This document shows, one piece after another, positions 22,132-31,878 of a stretch of 64,000 bases of DNA. Source of the DNA: Haemaphysalis longicornis (taxonomy: Eukaryota; Arthropoda; Arachnida; Ixodida; Ixodidae). Below the pieces are notes generated by a model. That model worked only from the letters and a program-made list of their open reading frames with translations, searched no databases and had not been told where the DNA came from. The stretch's first letter is position 1. Every line of letters begins with the position of its first letter. Location of the stretch: contig CM023450.1 of assembly GCA_013339765.2 (NCBI GenBank), positions 189,800,688 to 189,864,687 of the forward strand, read 5' to 3'. Both the position numbers and the translations under genes were made by a program.

Positions 22132-22281
22132 GGCTATGTTCAGACTGCCGACGCAAAAGCCGTATCGTAACCCAGGTACGTAAAACAAACGGCGTGCCAT
22201 GCAGTTCGGTTGGCTGAGACATAAAATAACGTAATTTTTTTAAGTTATTACGACAGTTGCGGCAACAGTCTGAACTCGGCC
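22132..22281. mobile_element. Short MITE, PIF/Harbinger-like
   Basis: A 150-bp unit with inverted ends: left GGCTATGTTCAGACTGCCG, right (reversed) GGCCGAGTTCAGACTGTTGC. The flanks are TTA on the left and TGA on the right, close to the 3-bp TWA duplications of PIF/Harbinger elements but not identical. No coding capacity. Confidence 0.5.
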
Positions 22282-23698
22282 TGAGACAAACCATCACAAA
22301 CTTTGCAAGCATGTACCCCAGAAGCCTATTCGGGGTGCCAGAGCACCTGCAGCCCAGACATGGGGCTTTGAGACATTAATGAAAAGGGGGATAACAACGA
22401 TTCACACAAGCGGTACTACATCTAATAGTACAGGTAAATGTCCCAGTGGTTATTACCCCCTTACCCTGGTTGTTTTCCTGCGTAGTAAGCTGCTACTACT
22501 TCCCATGACGATTATCGCTTCCTTCCATAGTTCAACCTTTGTACCTCGTAAACATTTTTCGTATTTACAATAAAACTGTTTACTCCATCCCCTAGGGGCG
22601 ACGCCTGAGACCCTTTGCTTGGAAACAAGGCACCCTAAAATGAATCTGGTAGTATATAATAGAAGTTTTACAGCGAGATCACAATTTATCGCGCCGGGGT
22701 AGCAATTTACTCAGCGGCGTGTGTTCAGCCTATTTTAAAAAATGTGGTTCATCCCGCTTTCATAGGAATCGCAAAACACGAAAGTGAAATTTGCCTTCAC
22801 AGGATCAGTTGAATGTTTATTCTGCATCGATATGAACTTGTACATCGCTATTTATATTTCGTCGGTATGACATCATCAGAGGCATCAACATTAGGCACTG
22901 GATTGCTCACGCCGGAGCACGATTTGCGAGGCTGTCTTATGAATGTACTTGGCGAGAGATGACCTGCTGGCACATAGCTTTCGCTAATGTGCGGCCACAG
23001 CTTTCCTACTCCTTGGAGTGTGGAGTAGACGTTTGCGTTGCAACAAGCTCAGCTGGGGCCAGCTGTCGGCGCTCATTAGCATCGTGATGCACTACTTCGC
23101 TTCACCTCTCTGAGACGGCAGCATCATCTAAATGGAGGCTGTTATAAGAAGCATATATGGCGCGTTAATACAGCCGTCTGTGCTTCAACTCACTGCGCAG
23201 TGGGTAAATAGTCTGGCAGCTCCCGTTGAGGCGACAAAGATACCGGCTCCCATCCTGGCGCAGCCGCGTCAATGGAACTTTCCTGGCGATGTCATTTCCG
23301 TGAGTGATACAACGTCAGTCAGATCTTAGTGGATCCCGGCATAAAACACTTTTGTGTTGAAATTCATAACAAAGTAAAAAGAAAGGTTTCAAAGTGCCTA
23401 TATTTTGAGGTAGGACGATCTTATATTCCGAAATGTCTTCCAAACAATGCGTTTGTGTTTAAAGTAGCAGCCGGTTTTGGCCGGATTTATGCTAGTTTGT
23501 GCAAGCTACGTAGAAGAATGACCGTATACGCAGGAAGTATGGTTACAGTGCCATTCCGTTTACACTTCCGCCACCTCTTTACCGTGTCATGCACTGTCCT
23601 CGCCGCGGGCGGCGTCTCTCCCCGCCGGCAACATTACGCAATTCCGCTTGCTTTTCGATGGCACTCCGGCGCATTAGAGTGCGCTGCTGTTCGCCACC
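22282..23698. other. No recognisable gene
   Basis: Short frames (for example 23132-23329) without motifs or convincing splice context. Confidence 0.4.
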
Positions 23699-23699
23699 C

Positions 23700-23759
<60 letters not shown>

Positions 23760-23770
23760 TATATATATAT
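23699..23770. repeat. (TA)n microsatellite 1
   Basis: About 72 bases of TA repeat with one slip (TAAT) near 23750. Confidence 0.95.
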
Positions 23771-23871
23771 CAGAGCAGTCATGCTATTACTATACCGGAC
23801 CTGGACATCCATCGTAATATGTCAATAATATAGCTCCGAGTTTTCTGACTGATATATAGTATATCTGAGTG

Positions 23872-23872
<1 letters not shown>

Positions 23873-23929
<57 letters not shown>
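23873..23929. repeat. (TA)n microsatellite 2
   Basis: About 57 bases of pure TA, 100 bases after the first array. Both arrays are followed by (T)CAGAG, so the segment may have been duplicated. Confidence 0.95.
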
Positions 23930-23932
<3 letters not shown>

Positions 23933-25806
23933 GAGGCACGGCAACCGGCCTGCGGACAGCATGGCTAACCGCTGCTGCTGCTTTTGCAGGTTGGTTACCG
24001 CAATGAAATAGCCTGTTGTCGTAGTGATGATATATGCTTGTTGATTCTGCCGTGCCCTCGAAGATTTTACTGTATTATAGTTGACTGTTGGTCTGCTGTG
24101 ATGATGGCTTGTTATGTCGGGAGACGTCGAGGAAAACCCCGGGCCTGCTACGACGCAAGAGCTCTTGGATACGATCTTGAAAACCAGGCCAAGTCTGAGC
24201 GTGATTTGAATGCTATAAAAGATCTAAATATCTGAAGTAAAAGTTAAAACACATAAGCTAACCAGTTTCGCTTGCTCTAATCATGAAATGAACCTTAGAA
24301 TTGATGCTTTGGAGCTACTGTCGGCCGCAGGCGGAAAGGCTGGTAGACTACGAGAATAGAAGCCGGAGGAAGAAGAGAAAGAAACAATCTTTTGGTTATT
24401 CGGTTTCGCTGAAAAAGTATAGAATCAGAATCGGATTTAATGGTTGCGGTCGTGGACAAGATATTTAAGGAAAAACTTAATGTAGAAGTTAAGACGATCG
24501 AGAGAATACATCGCATGGGAACGGTAAAGCCCGGGAAGGTTAGGCCAGTCATCATGAGATTCTATGACTACCGGGAAAGGAGCGTGTGATGAAAAATTGT
24601 CCGAAGCTGAAGGGAAGTTCCATAAGTGTTAGTAATGATTATGGCGAGTGAAACAGTGGAAGTGGCGGAGGAAGTTATGGCAAAGTGCGGCTGCTGAGCG
24701 TGATAAGCGGTTGAATGTTTCTCTGAATCACGGTAAGCTCAAAAATAAACGATAAGCTCTACAAATGGGATCAGAACAAGAATGAGCGTTGTGCGATTTT
24801 CGAACAGCAAAGACAAGAGGGATGGTAGAGCTGCCCCTGCTACCCGTCGAATGCCGCATCTGCGTCAAACACTTCCCCTTCCACTTCTGCGCCAAAAGCC
24901 TAGCTACGCCTGCTTGTACTGAATGCTCGCAGCATTGTAAATGAGGTCACGGAACTCGAATTCTTGTTGCTGTCACATAGCCCACAAATTGCTGTCATAA
25001 CCGAACATGGTTGACCCCTTCAATTCCCGACGATTGTATTAATCCCCCCAGGATATCTTGTACACAGGTGGGATAGGGATTCACGTGGTGGTGGCGTGGT
25101 GGCCATTCTGTGAAGTCGCCTAATTACGGCAGAGAAGAATTGATTGCTCACTCTCCGAACGGTTTGGTGCAAAATATTTGTCGAAAAAGTGGTTTTTATT
25201 GTCGGAGCAATTTACAGGCCCCCTGGTAACACGCCCTGATTTCCTAGACCACTGAACAGTTTCTTGTGCAATTCAGAATGGCAACACGAGGTTGATACTG
25301 ACTGACGATTTTAATTTTTAGCGCAATATAAATTGGGAAAAGTGTCACACCTGGACACATAGATACTCAGAGTGGTGATAAAATGTTGGAAATAATGTTC
25401 TCTCAACTTAACACAGATTGTAAAGAAAATACGCGAGTAACTGCTAATTCAGAAGAAACATTGCTCTTGATTTAGTGTTTCCTATCACGCAGAGTGACAC
25501 ATAGTACTTTATCAGTGAAGAGGGAATATCGGACCACAAGCTGATAACTGTTAATATCCAACTAGACGCAAAGCCGCAGAAGCGGTCATTTATCCCGGTT
25601 CAGATTAAAAAATTTTCACGGGCCGATGACACGTCTATACTTGATTATCTCGAACTGTCCCTTCATGAGTTTGGAACTTGCTTCTGTCTCAGAATCCGTA
25701 GAAGAGTTATGGGCAACGTTTCAAAAGCATTGTAAAGCATTGCACGGATAAATTTGTTCCAACTCGTAAAAAGAAAACGACACAGCGTAGTCCGTGGATA
25801 ACCCGG
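23930..25806 (+). mobile_element. CR1/L2-like LINE, part 1: 5' region, ORF1 and endonuclease (decayed)
   Basis: Plus-strand relict of a two-ORF LINE. Around 24280-24600, spread over shifting frames, are pieces of an ORF1p with a coiled-coil to RRM-like transition (RIDALELLSAAGG; then KEKLNVEVKTIERIHRMG; then RPVIMRFYDYRER). Around 24900-25560 an AP endonuclease is recognisable (VLNARSIVNEV; ITEHG; GAIYRPPGN; TDDFNF), with many stops. It ends in the linker at 25740-25806 (KFVPTRKKKT, then SPWITR), where the I-clade LINE interrupts it. The same sequence resumes at 31675 because of the target duplication. The 5' border is uncertain. Confidence 0.65.
25792..25806. repeat. Target duplication of I-clade LINE (left copy)
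   Basis: CCGTGGATAACCCGG is present here and again at 31675-31689. It is the 15-bp duplication made at insertion and belongs to the interrupted CR1/L2-like LINE. Confidence 0.85.
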
Positions 25807-25868
25807 AGGAGGAGGAGGAAGTAACTTTATTGTGTCCAGAGGAAAGGCCTAGTTATGGCCGGTGTGCT

Positions 25869-28424
25869 TCAGACGACGGCCAGGATGCCTTGGCTCCTAG
25901 CGGCGTCTTCGGCCCTCTGGACGGCCCAACGCTGGATGACAGGGTCCTCGCTAAGCAGCACGGTCTCCCACTGCTCCTTGGTGTGGATAATAAATGTTCC
26001 CTCTGTATTGCTGAAGTCTTTTCTTTGTATAGCAGGGCATTCCCAAAGCATGTGTGCCAAACTTGCAAGCTGAGGGCAGTGCTTACATTTACCGTCACGA
26101 ATTTCTGGGTGGAAGTGCCTGTAGAGGCCTGGGCTGGGATATGTATTGGTCTGAAGACGCCTCCATGCAACTTCTTGTTTTTTGGTCAGCGAGGGGTTGG
26201 CTGCAGGGTACTTCCGTCTTTCGCCTCTGTATTGGTCGAGCACGTCCCGGTAGGTGCACAGGCGATCCTTGGTGTTGTCGGCAGGGTGTAGGGCGGATTG
26301 CAGGGGCTCTCGGTAGGTGAATGCTCGAGCAGCCTCGTTGGCCCGTTCGTTGCCCTCCAGGCCCGCGTGTGCGGGCGTCCATATTAAAGTGGTTCGGGTG
26401 TCTACGTTCTTGTCCTGCTGGGCAAGGACTCGCAGTGCCGCACTGGAGATTCTCCCCTTTGTGAAGTTGCGGATTGCAGGTTGAGAGTCGCTGACAATTT
26501 TCCTCGCTCGGGTTGTGGCTAGGGCTAACGCTATGGCTAGTTCTTCACCTTCTTCGGGGTGTCGTGTTCGGATGGAGCAGGCGGTGAGAACCTTTCCTTC
26601 CTGGTCGGTGACAACTGAGACCATAGCCCTTCGCTGTTCGTAAGAGGCAGTGTCCGTGTAGACGACTTGAGGTTCTCCTTGAAGCTGTCTCCCTAGCGCT
26701 AGGGCTCGCATATCTCTTCGCTTTTCGTTGTAGACTGGATGCATGTTCTTGGGGAGGAGAGGAATGTAGATGCCTTTGCGTAGTTCGGCTGGAACAGTGT
26801 GTTTTTCTCCGAAAGATCTCTCGTACGGGATGCGTAGGCGGTCGAGGATTTGCCTGCCGGTGGCCGTCTTGGTCAGACGCTCGAGGTGTGCAATGCGATG
26901 CGCCTCGATGAGCTCTTCGAGGGTGTTGTGTACACCCAGTGCCTCAAATTTTTCATTAGAGGCACATATCGGGATTCCCAGAGCCTGCTTATGCACCCTC
27001 TTGATGAGACTGTTGATTTTATTGCGCTCTGCCTGTTTGAGGGGTAAGAAAGGGGCTACGTACGTAATTCTGCTAATTACGAACGCATACACGAGCTTTA
27101 GCAGAGTTTTCTCCTTCATGCCTCTATTCTTGTTGGCTATCCGCGCAATCAGTCTCGTGATCTGATGGGTGGCTTTCTCTAGTGTTTGCACTGTCTTGCC
27201 GTTGTGTCCGTTGGCCTGGAGATGGAGGCCGAGGATACGTATCTCGGCCACTTCGGGGATTGGGGTATCACCTACTCGCAGCGTTATGCTGTGATTTTGT
27301 GGGGTATCCTTGGGCTTTCGACCTCGTCGCGTGGGCTTGTACGACAGTTGTTCGGACTTTTCCGGAGAACAGGAAAGGCCGATTGTTTTGGCGTGTTGCT
27401 CCACAGCGTCCACTGCCAATTGAAGGCGATCTTGTATGTCTCCATCGCTGCCCCCCGCTGTCCACAAAGTGACATCGTCAGCGTAAATGCTGTGATGTAC
27501 TTCATCTATGATTTGCAATTTGTTGGCGAGGTCGATCATGCTGGCGTTAAATAGGAATGGAGAAATGACTGATCCTTGTGGAGTTCCAATGCTCCCTGTT
27601 AAGATTTCAGGCGAATCATGGGGTCCCACCTTAAGCTGTGCCGTTCTGTCGTTCAGAAATTCCCTGATATAGTTGTAGGTCTTCTCCCCTACCTGTAATT
27701 TCTGGAGACTGCGGAGAATTGCATCATGTTTGAGTCTGTCGAAGGCTTTAGTTAAATCAAGCGTGACTATCACGCGGGCGTCAGTGGCCGCCTTGTCTTC
27801 GTTGTTGACGATCTGGTGTTGTAGTTGCAGCATGACGTCTTGGGTTGACAAACCGGCCCTGAAGCCTACCATAGAGTTTGGGTAGAGCTGGTTGTCTTCC
27901 ATGTGGTTGTTGATTCTATTGAGAACCATGTGTTCGAGGAGCTTTCCGAGGCAGGATGTCAGGGAGATCGGTCTAAGGTTCTCCACACAAAGTGCCTTCC
28001 CGGGCTTAGGTATGAGCCGTACTAGCGCCTTCTTCCATTGCTTGGGCAGTGTTGCGTCGTGCCAGCACTTGTTGAAGTAGTCGAGTAAGAGCTCACACTC
28101 TTCGTCTGCGAGGTTGCGCAGCATCTTATTAGTGATGCCGTCTGGGCCCGGCGATGACTTCGGTTTTAGTCCCTGTAGGGCCGCCTTGAGCTCTTCTATG
28201 GTAAACGGTTGGTCCATTTTTTCATTGGGAGCGCCTTCATAGTCTTCATGCTTCTCGCAGGGGTGTTCGGGTGTGTATCGAGCTTGCATCTCTTGGATTG
28301 TCTTTTGTACATCACCCTGATTGTGTGTGTGGAGAAGTTTTTCCATATTCCGGAACTGTTCGGATTTACTTTTTGCGGGATCAATAAGGTGCCGAAGTAT
28401 ATTCCAAGCTTTAGCCGTGCCCAT
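25869..28424 (-). CDS. LINE reverse transcriptase - RNase H polyprotein (C-terminal half)
   Basis: 851 codons from the first ATG; the frame is open a few codons further upstream, to the frameshift. The reverse transcriptase shows SPGPDGI (90-96), RPISLTS (151-157), DLTKAFD (223-229), GTPQGSV (280-286) and the catalytic YADD (314-317), so both metal-binding Asp sites are kept. RNase H spans about 585-705 with YTDTAS (catalytic Asp about 591), EEGEELAIA (Glu about 627), VSDSQ (Asp about 646) and WTPAH (682-686). RNase H next to reverse transcriptase is typical of the I group. A C-terminal Cys/His cluster (CKHCPQ...HMLWEC, 780-796) follows. The protein would copy LINE RNA at the nicked target in the nucleus. 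In this copy it lacks its N-terminal endonuclease because of the frameshift. Confidence 0.9.
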   Translation of the reverse strand: MGTAKAWNILRHLIDPAKSKSEQFRNMEKLLHTHNQGDVQKTIQEMQARYTPEHPCEKHEDYEGAPNEKMDQPFTIEELKAALQGLKPKSSPGPDGITNKMLRNLADEECELLLDYFNKCWHDATLPKQWKKALVRLIPKPGKALCVENLRPISLTSCLGKLLEHMVLNRINNHMEDNQLYPNSMVGFRAGLSTQDVMLQLQHQIVNNEDKAATDARVIVTLDLTKAFDRLKHDAILRSLQKLQVGEKTYNYIREFLNDRTAQLKVGPHDSPEILTGSIGTPQGSVISPFLFNASMIDLANKLQIIDEVHHSIYADDVTLWTAGGSDGDIQDRLQLAVDAVEQHAKTIGLSCSPEKSEQLSYKPTRRGRKPKDTPQNHSITLRVGDTPIPEVAEIRILGLHLQANGHNGKTVQTLEKATHQITRLIARIANKNRGMKEKTLLKLVYAFVISRITYVAPFLPLKQAERNKINSLIKRVHKQALGIPICASNEKFEALGVHNTLEELIEAHRIAHLERLTKTATGRQILDRLRIPYERSFGEKHTVPAELRKGIYIPLLPKNMHPVYNEKRRDMRALALGRQLQGEPQVVYTDTASYEQRRAMVSVVTDQEGKVLTACSIRTRHPEEGEELAIALALATTRARKIVSDSQPAIRNFTKGRISSAALRVLAQQDKNVDTRTTLIWTPAHAGLEGNERANEAARAFTYREPLQSALHPADNTKDRLCTYRDVLDQYRGERRKYPAANPSLTKKQEVAWRRLQTNTYPSPGLYRHFHPEIRDGKCKHCPQLASLAHMLWECPAIQRKDFSNTEGTFIIHTKEQWETVLLSEDPVIQRWAVQRAEDAARSQGILAVV

Positions 28425-28440
28425 CTGGAGTTCCGTGCGC

Positions 28441-31278
28441 TCACATAGAGCTATGCCAATTTTGCAGCATGAGCTTGTCTGCGTACTCTTGAATTTCGAG
28501 GTTGAGTCTCGCTATGCGGCGTTTGAGTGGCCTATTGCATTTATTCCTCTTCAAGCGTTTTTTAAGGCTCTCTTTGGCCTCCCACATGTGTAAAAGCCTG
28601 GAGTCCACTTGTTGGAATTCCGCTTCTTCGGGGATGGTTGTGGTAGCATCTTCTGCCATCCTCTTAAGTCTAGCCGTCCACTCTTCGATGTCACGTATTT
28701 CACCGCCGGTTTCTTGGGAATGTTGCCTGAACTTTTCCCAGTTAATGATTTTGCACACCGTCCCCTTGGGCTTGGCCGGGCCTGTCGCGATCCAGGTGGC
28801 TGTGATGATGTGATCGCTGCCCAAATCTTGGCCGAGGTTGCTCCAATCGGCACTGTCGCCTTTAGCCAGGTTCCTTACGAGCGCAAGGTCCGGGGTTGTG
28901 TCTGTCGTGACGCTATTTCCCTGCCGCGTGGGTTGGCTGGGGTCCGTGATCAGAATTAGGCCTTCCCTCTGCGCGTCTGCCCACAAGTTTCTGCCCTTGA
29001 CCGATTCTTTCGTGTATCCCCATGCGGGATGGGCCGCGTTGAAATCACCGAGTATGAGCAGCGGGTGCCCCTTGGCGGCTTCTATTGTCTTGCGGAAGAG
29101 GTTGGCGAACCTGTGCTGTTTTTTGGGGCTGCTGTATAGATTAAGTATGAACAGGCTCGTGTCACCTTTCTTGGAGGTAGGGAAAATTTCCAGGAGAACG
29201 TGCTCGATCAATTTTTCTTCGATGTCGTGCTGAAGAGCCGGTACATTCCTTCCGACCAAAGAAGTCACGGTGGCTGACTTGTCTGTGGCGTTAAGGTCTA
29301 TGAAAGATCTGTAGCTTGCAAGTGTGGCTTTTCCTCCTGTTTCCTGTAAGGCCAAGATGTCGGGGGGCGTCTGCTGCGTACTTAAGAATAGCTGCGTGAT
29401 GCTTCTTTTTTTTCGGAAACCTCTGCAGTTCCACTGCCAGACACAGTACCGGGAATCCCTATTTGTAGTCTGCATCGTTGCAGTCATTGGGATCAGTGCT
29501 TCTATGTCTATCGGTGGAGCTGTACCTGTCGTAGGGCTTGCTGTATTTGAGCGTTTTTCCGCTATAGCTCCCTCAATGTGGCTCATTCTGCTGTTCATCG
29601 TTGATTCTATGCGGCTTATTCTGTCAGTCAGGTCTCCTACGGCGCGTTGTATTATGTCTTGCATCGCCCTTATAGCTTCTCCTACGGCCGCATTCATTTC
29701 CGCTCTTAATTCGATCTTCAGGCTGTTGTCAGATTCGTCTAGCTTATTCTCCTGCTTCTCGGGTTCAGAAGTTTCTTTTGCGCGCTTCCGAGGTGGGTTG
29801 AGGTTCTCAGAGTGGCAGTGGGTTTTGTCAACTGCAGGTGTTTCGTTTACTTGCTCTCCGTTCGCCTTGAGAGCCTGCGCTATTTCAGAAGGGTTTGCGC
29901 TCGTGGTGTCCATGGGCTGGGGTTCTTTTTGGCCCTCAAGTGCTGCTATTTTCTTTTTGAGTTCTCTGTTTTCTTGCATGACTAACTCGAGGAGTTGTCG
30001 GATGTGCGCGAGTTCTGTTTGCTCGCCCTGCTGTCTATTAGGCATGGGTTTCCTCTCTTGTCTAGCTTTACTATTACTGTTCTTGGAGACCTGGCTTGCC
30101 CAGCTCACCTGTTCTGATGTTTTGCTTGAGGCGAGGATTCCGCTGCCTCCCAGGTTGTCCTCGGGGAGCCGGGTGGCCTTGTCTTGTACACCCTGTTCAC
30201 TGGCTTTGTTTGGGCTCTCTTGGGTCTGGTGTCTTGGCGGTCGTTGCCCTCGGCTGTTAGATCGGGGCCTGTGGTCCTTACTGCTGTGTCTTGCTCCAGG
30301 TAAAGGGGGGAAAGAAACAGATCTCTCCCTCCTCGTTGCCGATGGACTTCGTCCTTTCCTTCTGAAGGGGCTGCGTGATGGGCGCTCCTTGGACGGGCTT
30401 TCTTGCTGGCGGAGTTTCTTCTCCCATTGGCGTCTCTTCAGAAGGTAGGGGGTTTGAAATCGTTTGTGGCATTTTTTGTCGCCGGTGGCGTGGCCTTTTC
30501 CACAAAGGGCGCAGGTGGGGTCGCAACGATGGTTTTCAGGCGGTTGTTCTAGCCCACATCCCTTGCAGCGCACATCCTGAGGATTTGGGCATACGTCCAT
30601 ACGATGGCCCACTTTGCCACAAACGTTGCAAACCTCGTACTTCTTTTTATGCAAAAAGCAGCGGTATTCAGCCCCGCGGTAGTAGACGTAGTGTGGGACC
30701 TTTCCTCCTTCGAAGACTATGATGAGCGAGTTTGTCCGACCCATCCTTCGTGCTTGTAAGATAGTTGGGTTCCGCTTGTTAACCAAACTTCTGGTGATGT
30801 CTTCTTGGGTGTCATATGGGGGGATATTTCGTATGACACCCTTTGCCGTGTCTTCAGGTGGGGCTGCGTACGCCATGACCTCGTAGGAGCTTCCGCCGAT
30901 TGAGAGTTCCTGAATTTTGCCGTAGACGGCCGCTCTAGCTAGCGATGGGGTGCTGATCACCAGGGTGTTTTGTTCAGGGTTAGCTCTCAGGATGTCCTCC
31001 GTCTCTAGCTCCTTTCCTATTCCAGTGGCTTTAGCGATGCTGTCGTGGAGCTGCGCTTGACAGTGCTTCGACACATTGAGCCCGTTTCGGGGGCGGAGTA
31101 CAATCTTAATGTCCTCCCTGGGGAAGCTGGGTCTCTTGGGACCTTTCTTCGTCTTGTCCGCATATTGCCGGACGCTGATCCCTGCAGCGCCGACTGATGG
31201 CTGCTGCGACGTTTTCTGAGAGAGTTGGCATAGCTCCGCGAGAGCTCGTCTACTTTTCCTAGAGTGGCTAGGAGCCAA
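28441..31278 (-). CDS. LINE gag-like plus AP endonuclease frame (N-terminal half)
   Basis: 945 codons. Residues 140-200 resemble the RNA-binding region that precedes the knuckles in I-type gag proteins. Three CCHC-type knuckles follow at about 217-230 (CNVCGKVGHRMDVC), 238-252 and 256-270. Residues 280-360 are Arg/Ser-rich, and coiled-coil stretches occur at about 424-450 and 515-575. An AP endonuclease occupies about 613-830 with WNCRG (616-620), ALQET (643-647), GDFNA (744-748), TTPDLA (794-799) and SDH (821-823), all catalytic motifs retained. Gag and endonuclease are in one continuous frame, without the stop or frameshift that usually separates ORF1 and ORF2 in I elements. The frame ends at a stop at 28441-28443 created by the one-base insertion. 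The ATG at 31278 is the first in-frame start after the 5' UTR. Confidence 0.88.
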   Translation of the reverse strand: MAPSHSRKSRRALAELCQLSQKTSQQPSVGAAGISVRQYADKTKKGPKRPSFPREDIKIVLRPRNGLNVSKHCQAQLHDSIAKATGIGKELETEDILRANPEQNTLVISTPSLARAAVYGKIQELSIGGSSYEVMAYAAPPEDTAKGVIRNIPPYDTQEDITRSLVNKRNPTILQARRMGRTNSLIIVFEGGKVPHYVYYRGAEYRCFLHKKKYEVCNVCGKVGHRMDVCPNPQDVRCKGCGLEQPPENHRCDPTCALCGKGHATGDKKCHKRFQTPYLLKRRQWEKKLRQQESPSKERPSRSPFRRKGRSPSATRRERSVSFPPLPGARHSSKDHRPRSNSRGQRPPRHQTQESPNKASEQGVQDKATRLPEDNLGGSGILASSKTSEQVSWASQVSKNSNSKARQERKPMPNRQQGEQTELAHIRQLLELVMQENRELKKKIAALEGQKEPQPMDTTSANPSEIAQALKANGEQVNETPAVDKTHCHSENLNPPRKRAKETSEPEKQENKLDESDNSLKIELRAEMNAAVGEAIRAMQDIIQRAVGDLTDRISRIESTMNSRMSHIEGAIAEKRSNTASPTTGTAPPIDIEALIPMTATMQTTNRDSRYCVWQWNCRGFRKKRSITQLFLSTQQTPPDILALQETGGKATLASYRSFIDLNATDKSATVTSLVGRNVPALQHDIEEKLIEHVLLEIFPTSKKGDTSLFILNLYSSPKKQHRFANLFRKTIEAAKGHPLLILGDFNAAHPAWGYTKESVKGRNLWADAQREGLILITDPSQPTRQGNSVTTDTTPDLALVRNLAKGDSADWSNLGQDLGSDHIITATWIATGPAKPKGTVCKIINWEKFRQHSQETGGEIRDIEEWTARLKRMAEDATTTIPEEAEFQQVDSRLLHMWEAKESLKKRLKRNKCNRPLKRRIARLNLEIQEYADKLMLQNWHSSM

Positions 31279-31674
31279 CCCGGCTCGCTTTCGAAGGATT
31301 CAGGTCATACCTCTCACCTTCGACTTCAACGGCCATCGGTTGTAGACCTCTTGCCTCTAGAGGGGTGCTTCGGGCGTTTTTCCGCCCCCCCGGTGCTTCG
31401 GTGTCAGCCGACATGGCCGACCAGGCTGTCGGCCGGCCGGCGGCCCGGCCGCCGTTAGGGTTAGGGAGGGTTGTTGGCTTCGGTGGCGATTACACACAAG
31501 TAAGCGCCCAGGGGCACTCGTGGTGGAAACGCTGCGCTTCGGGTGTCCCTTACGCACACTAAACAGGCACGAAAAGTACACCAACCGTAGGTATGTTCCG
31601 CCAGGAAAGCTGTGTAAACACAGAGCCAGTATATGAGGAACGTCCACACTGCTCGGCCACCTAGCGGCCAAAAC

Positions 31675-31878
31675 CGTGGATAACCCGGGAGGATCGTCCA
31701 TATCAAACGAAAAATAAAAACGCAGGCGGAAAAACAAAACCAACTCAGTAGCAATCGTACATTTGCGTGGTCAGTTAAAGACAGCATTAAAGAATCCAAA
31801 CGAAAGTTTTATACCGCAACCCTTGCTGACTTCATTAAGTGTTCCCCGCAAAAAGTTTGGCTTCACTTGAGAAATAAA
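31675..31878 (+). mobile_element. CR1/L2-like LINE, part 2
   Basis: It begins with the right copy of the 15-bp target duplication (31675-31689). It continues the linker between endonuclease and reverse transcriptase in the plus-strand frame (KRKIKTQAEKQNQ, then SVKDSIKESKRKFY, then CSPQKVWLHLRNKK), open and basic as expected for this spacer. It is interrupted at 31879 by the composite SINE-like element. Confidence 0.65.

Larger units (their letters stand above)
25807..31674 (-). mobile_element. Nearly intact I-clade LINE, 5.87 kb
   Basis: This is a full-length element on the minus strand. From the 5' end at 31674 it has a 5' UTR of about 395 bases, a gag-like plus endonuclease frame (28441-31278), a reverse transcriptase plus RNase H frame (25869-28424), a short 3' UTR with AATAAA (25826-25831, minus) and a CCT-repeat tail ending at 25807. 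A perfect 15-bp target duplication flanks it. The only coding defect I can see is a net one-base insertion near 28443-28452 that separates the two frames, which are in different phases and otherwise contiguous in domain order. The high integrity implies a young insertion and a family that may still be active. Confidence 0.9.

Noticed and set aside
23329..23817. 162-codon frame with Tyr-Ile repeats
   Set aside because: It runs through the (TA)n microsatellite; no coding signal outside it.
29324..30448. 374-codon open frame on the plus strand
   Set aside because: It lies antisense within the gag/endonuclease frame of the I-clade LINE, is rich in Ser/Leu/Cys as expected of a shadow frame, and has no domain.
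31456..31468. Telomere-like TTAGGGTTAGGG
   Set aside because: Only two units, of vertebrate rather than arthropod (TTAGG) type, and inside the 5' UTR of a LINE; most likely chance.
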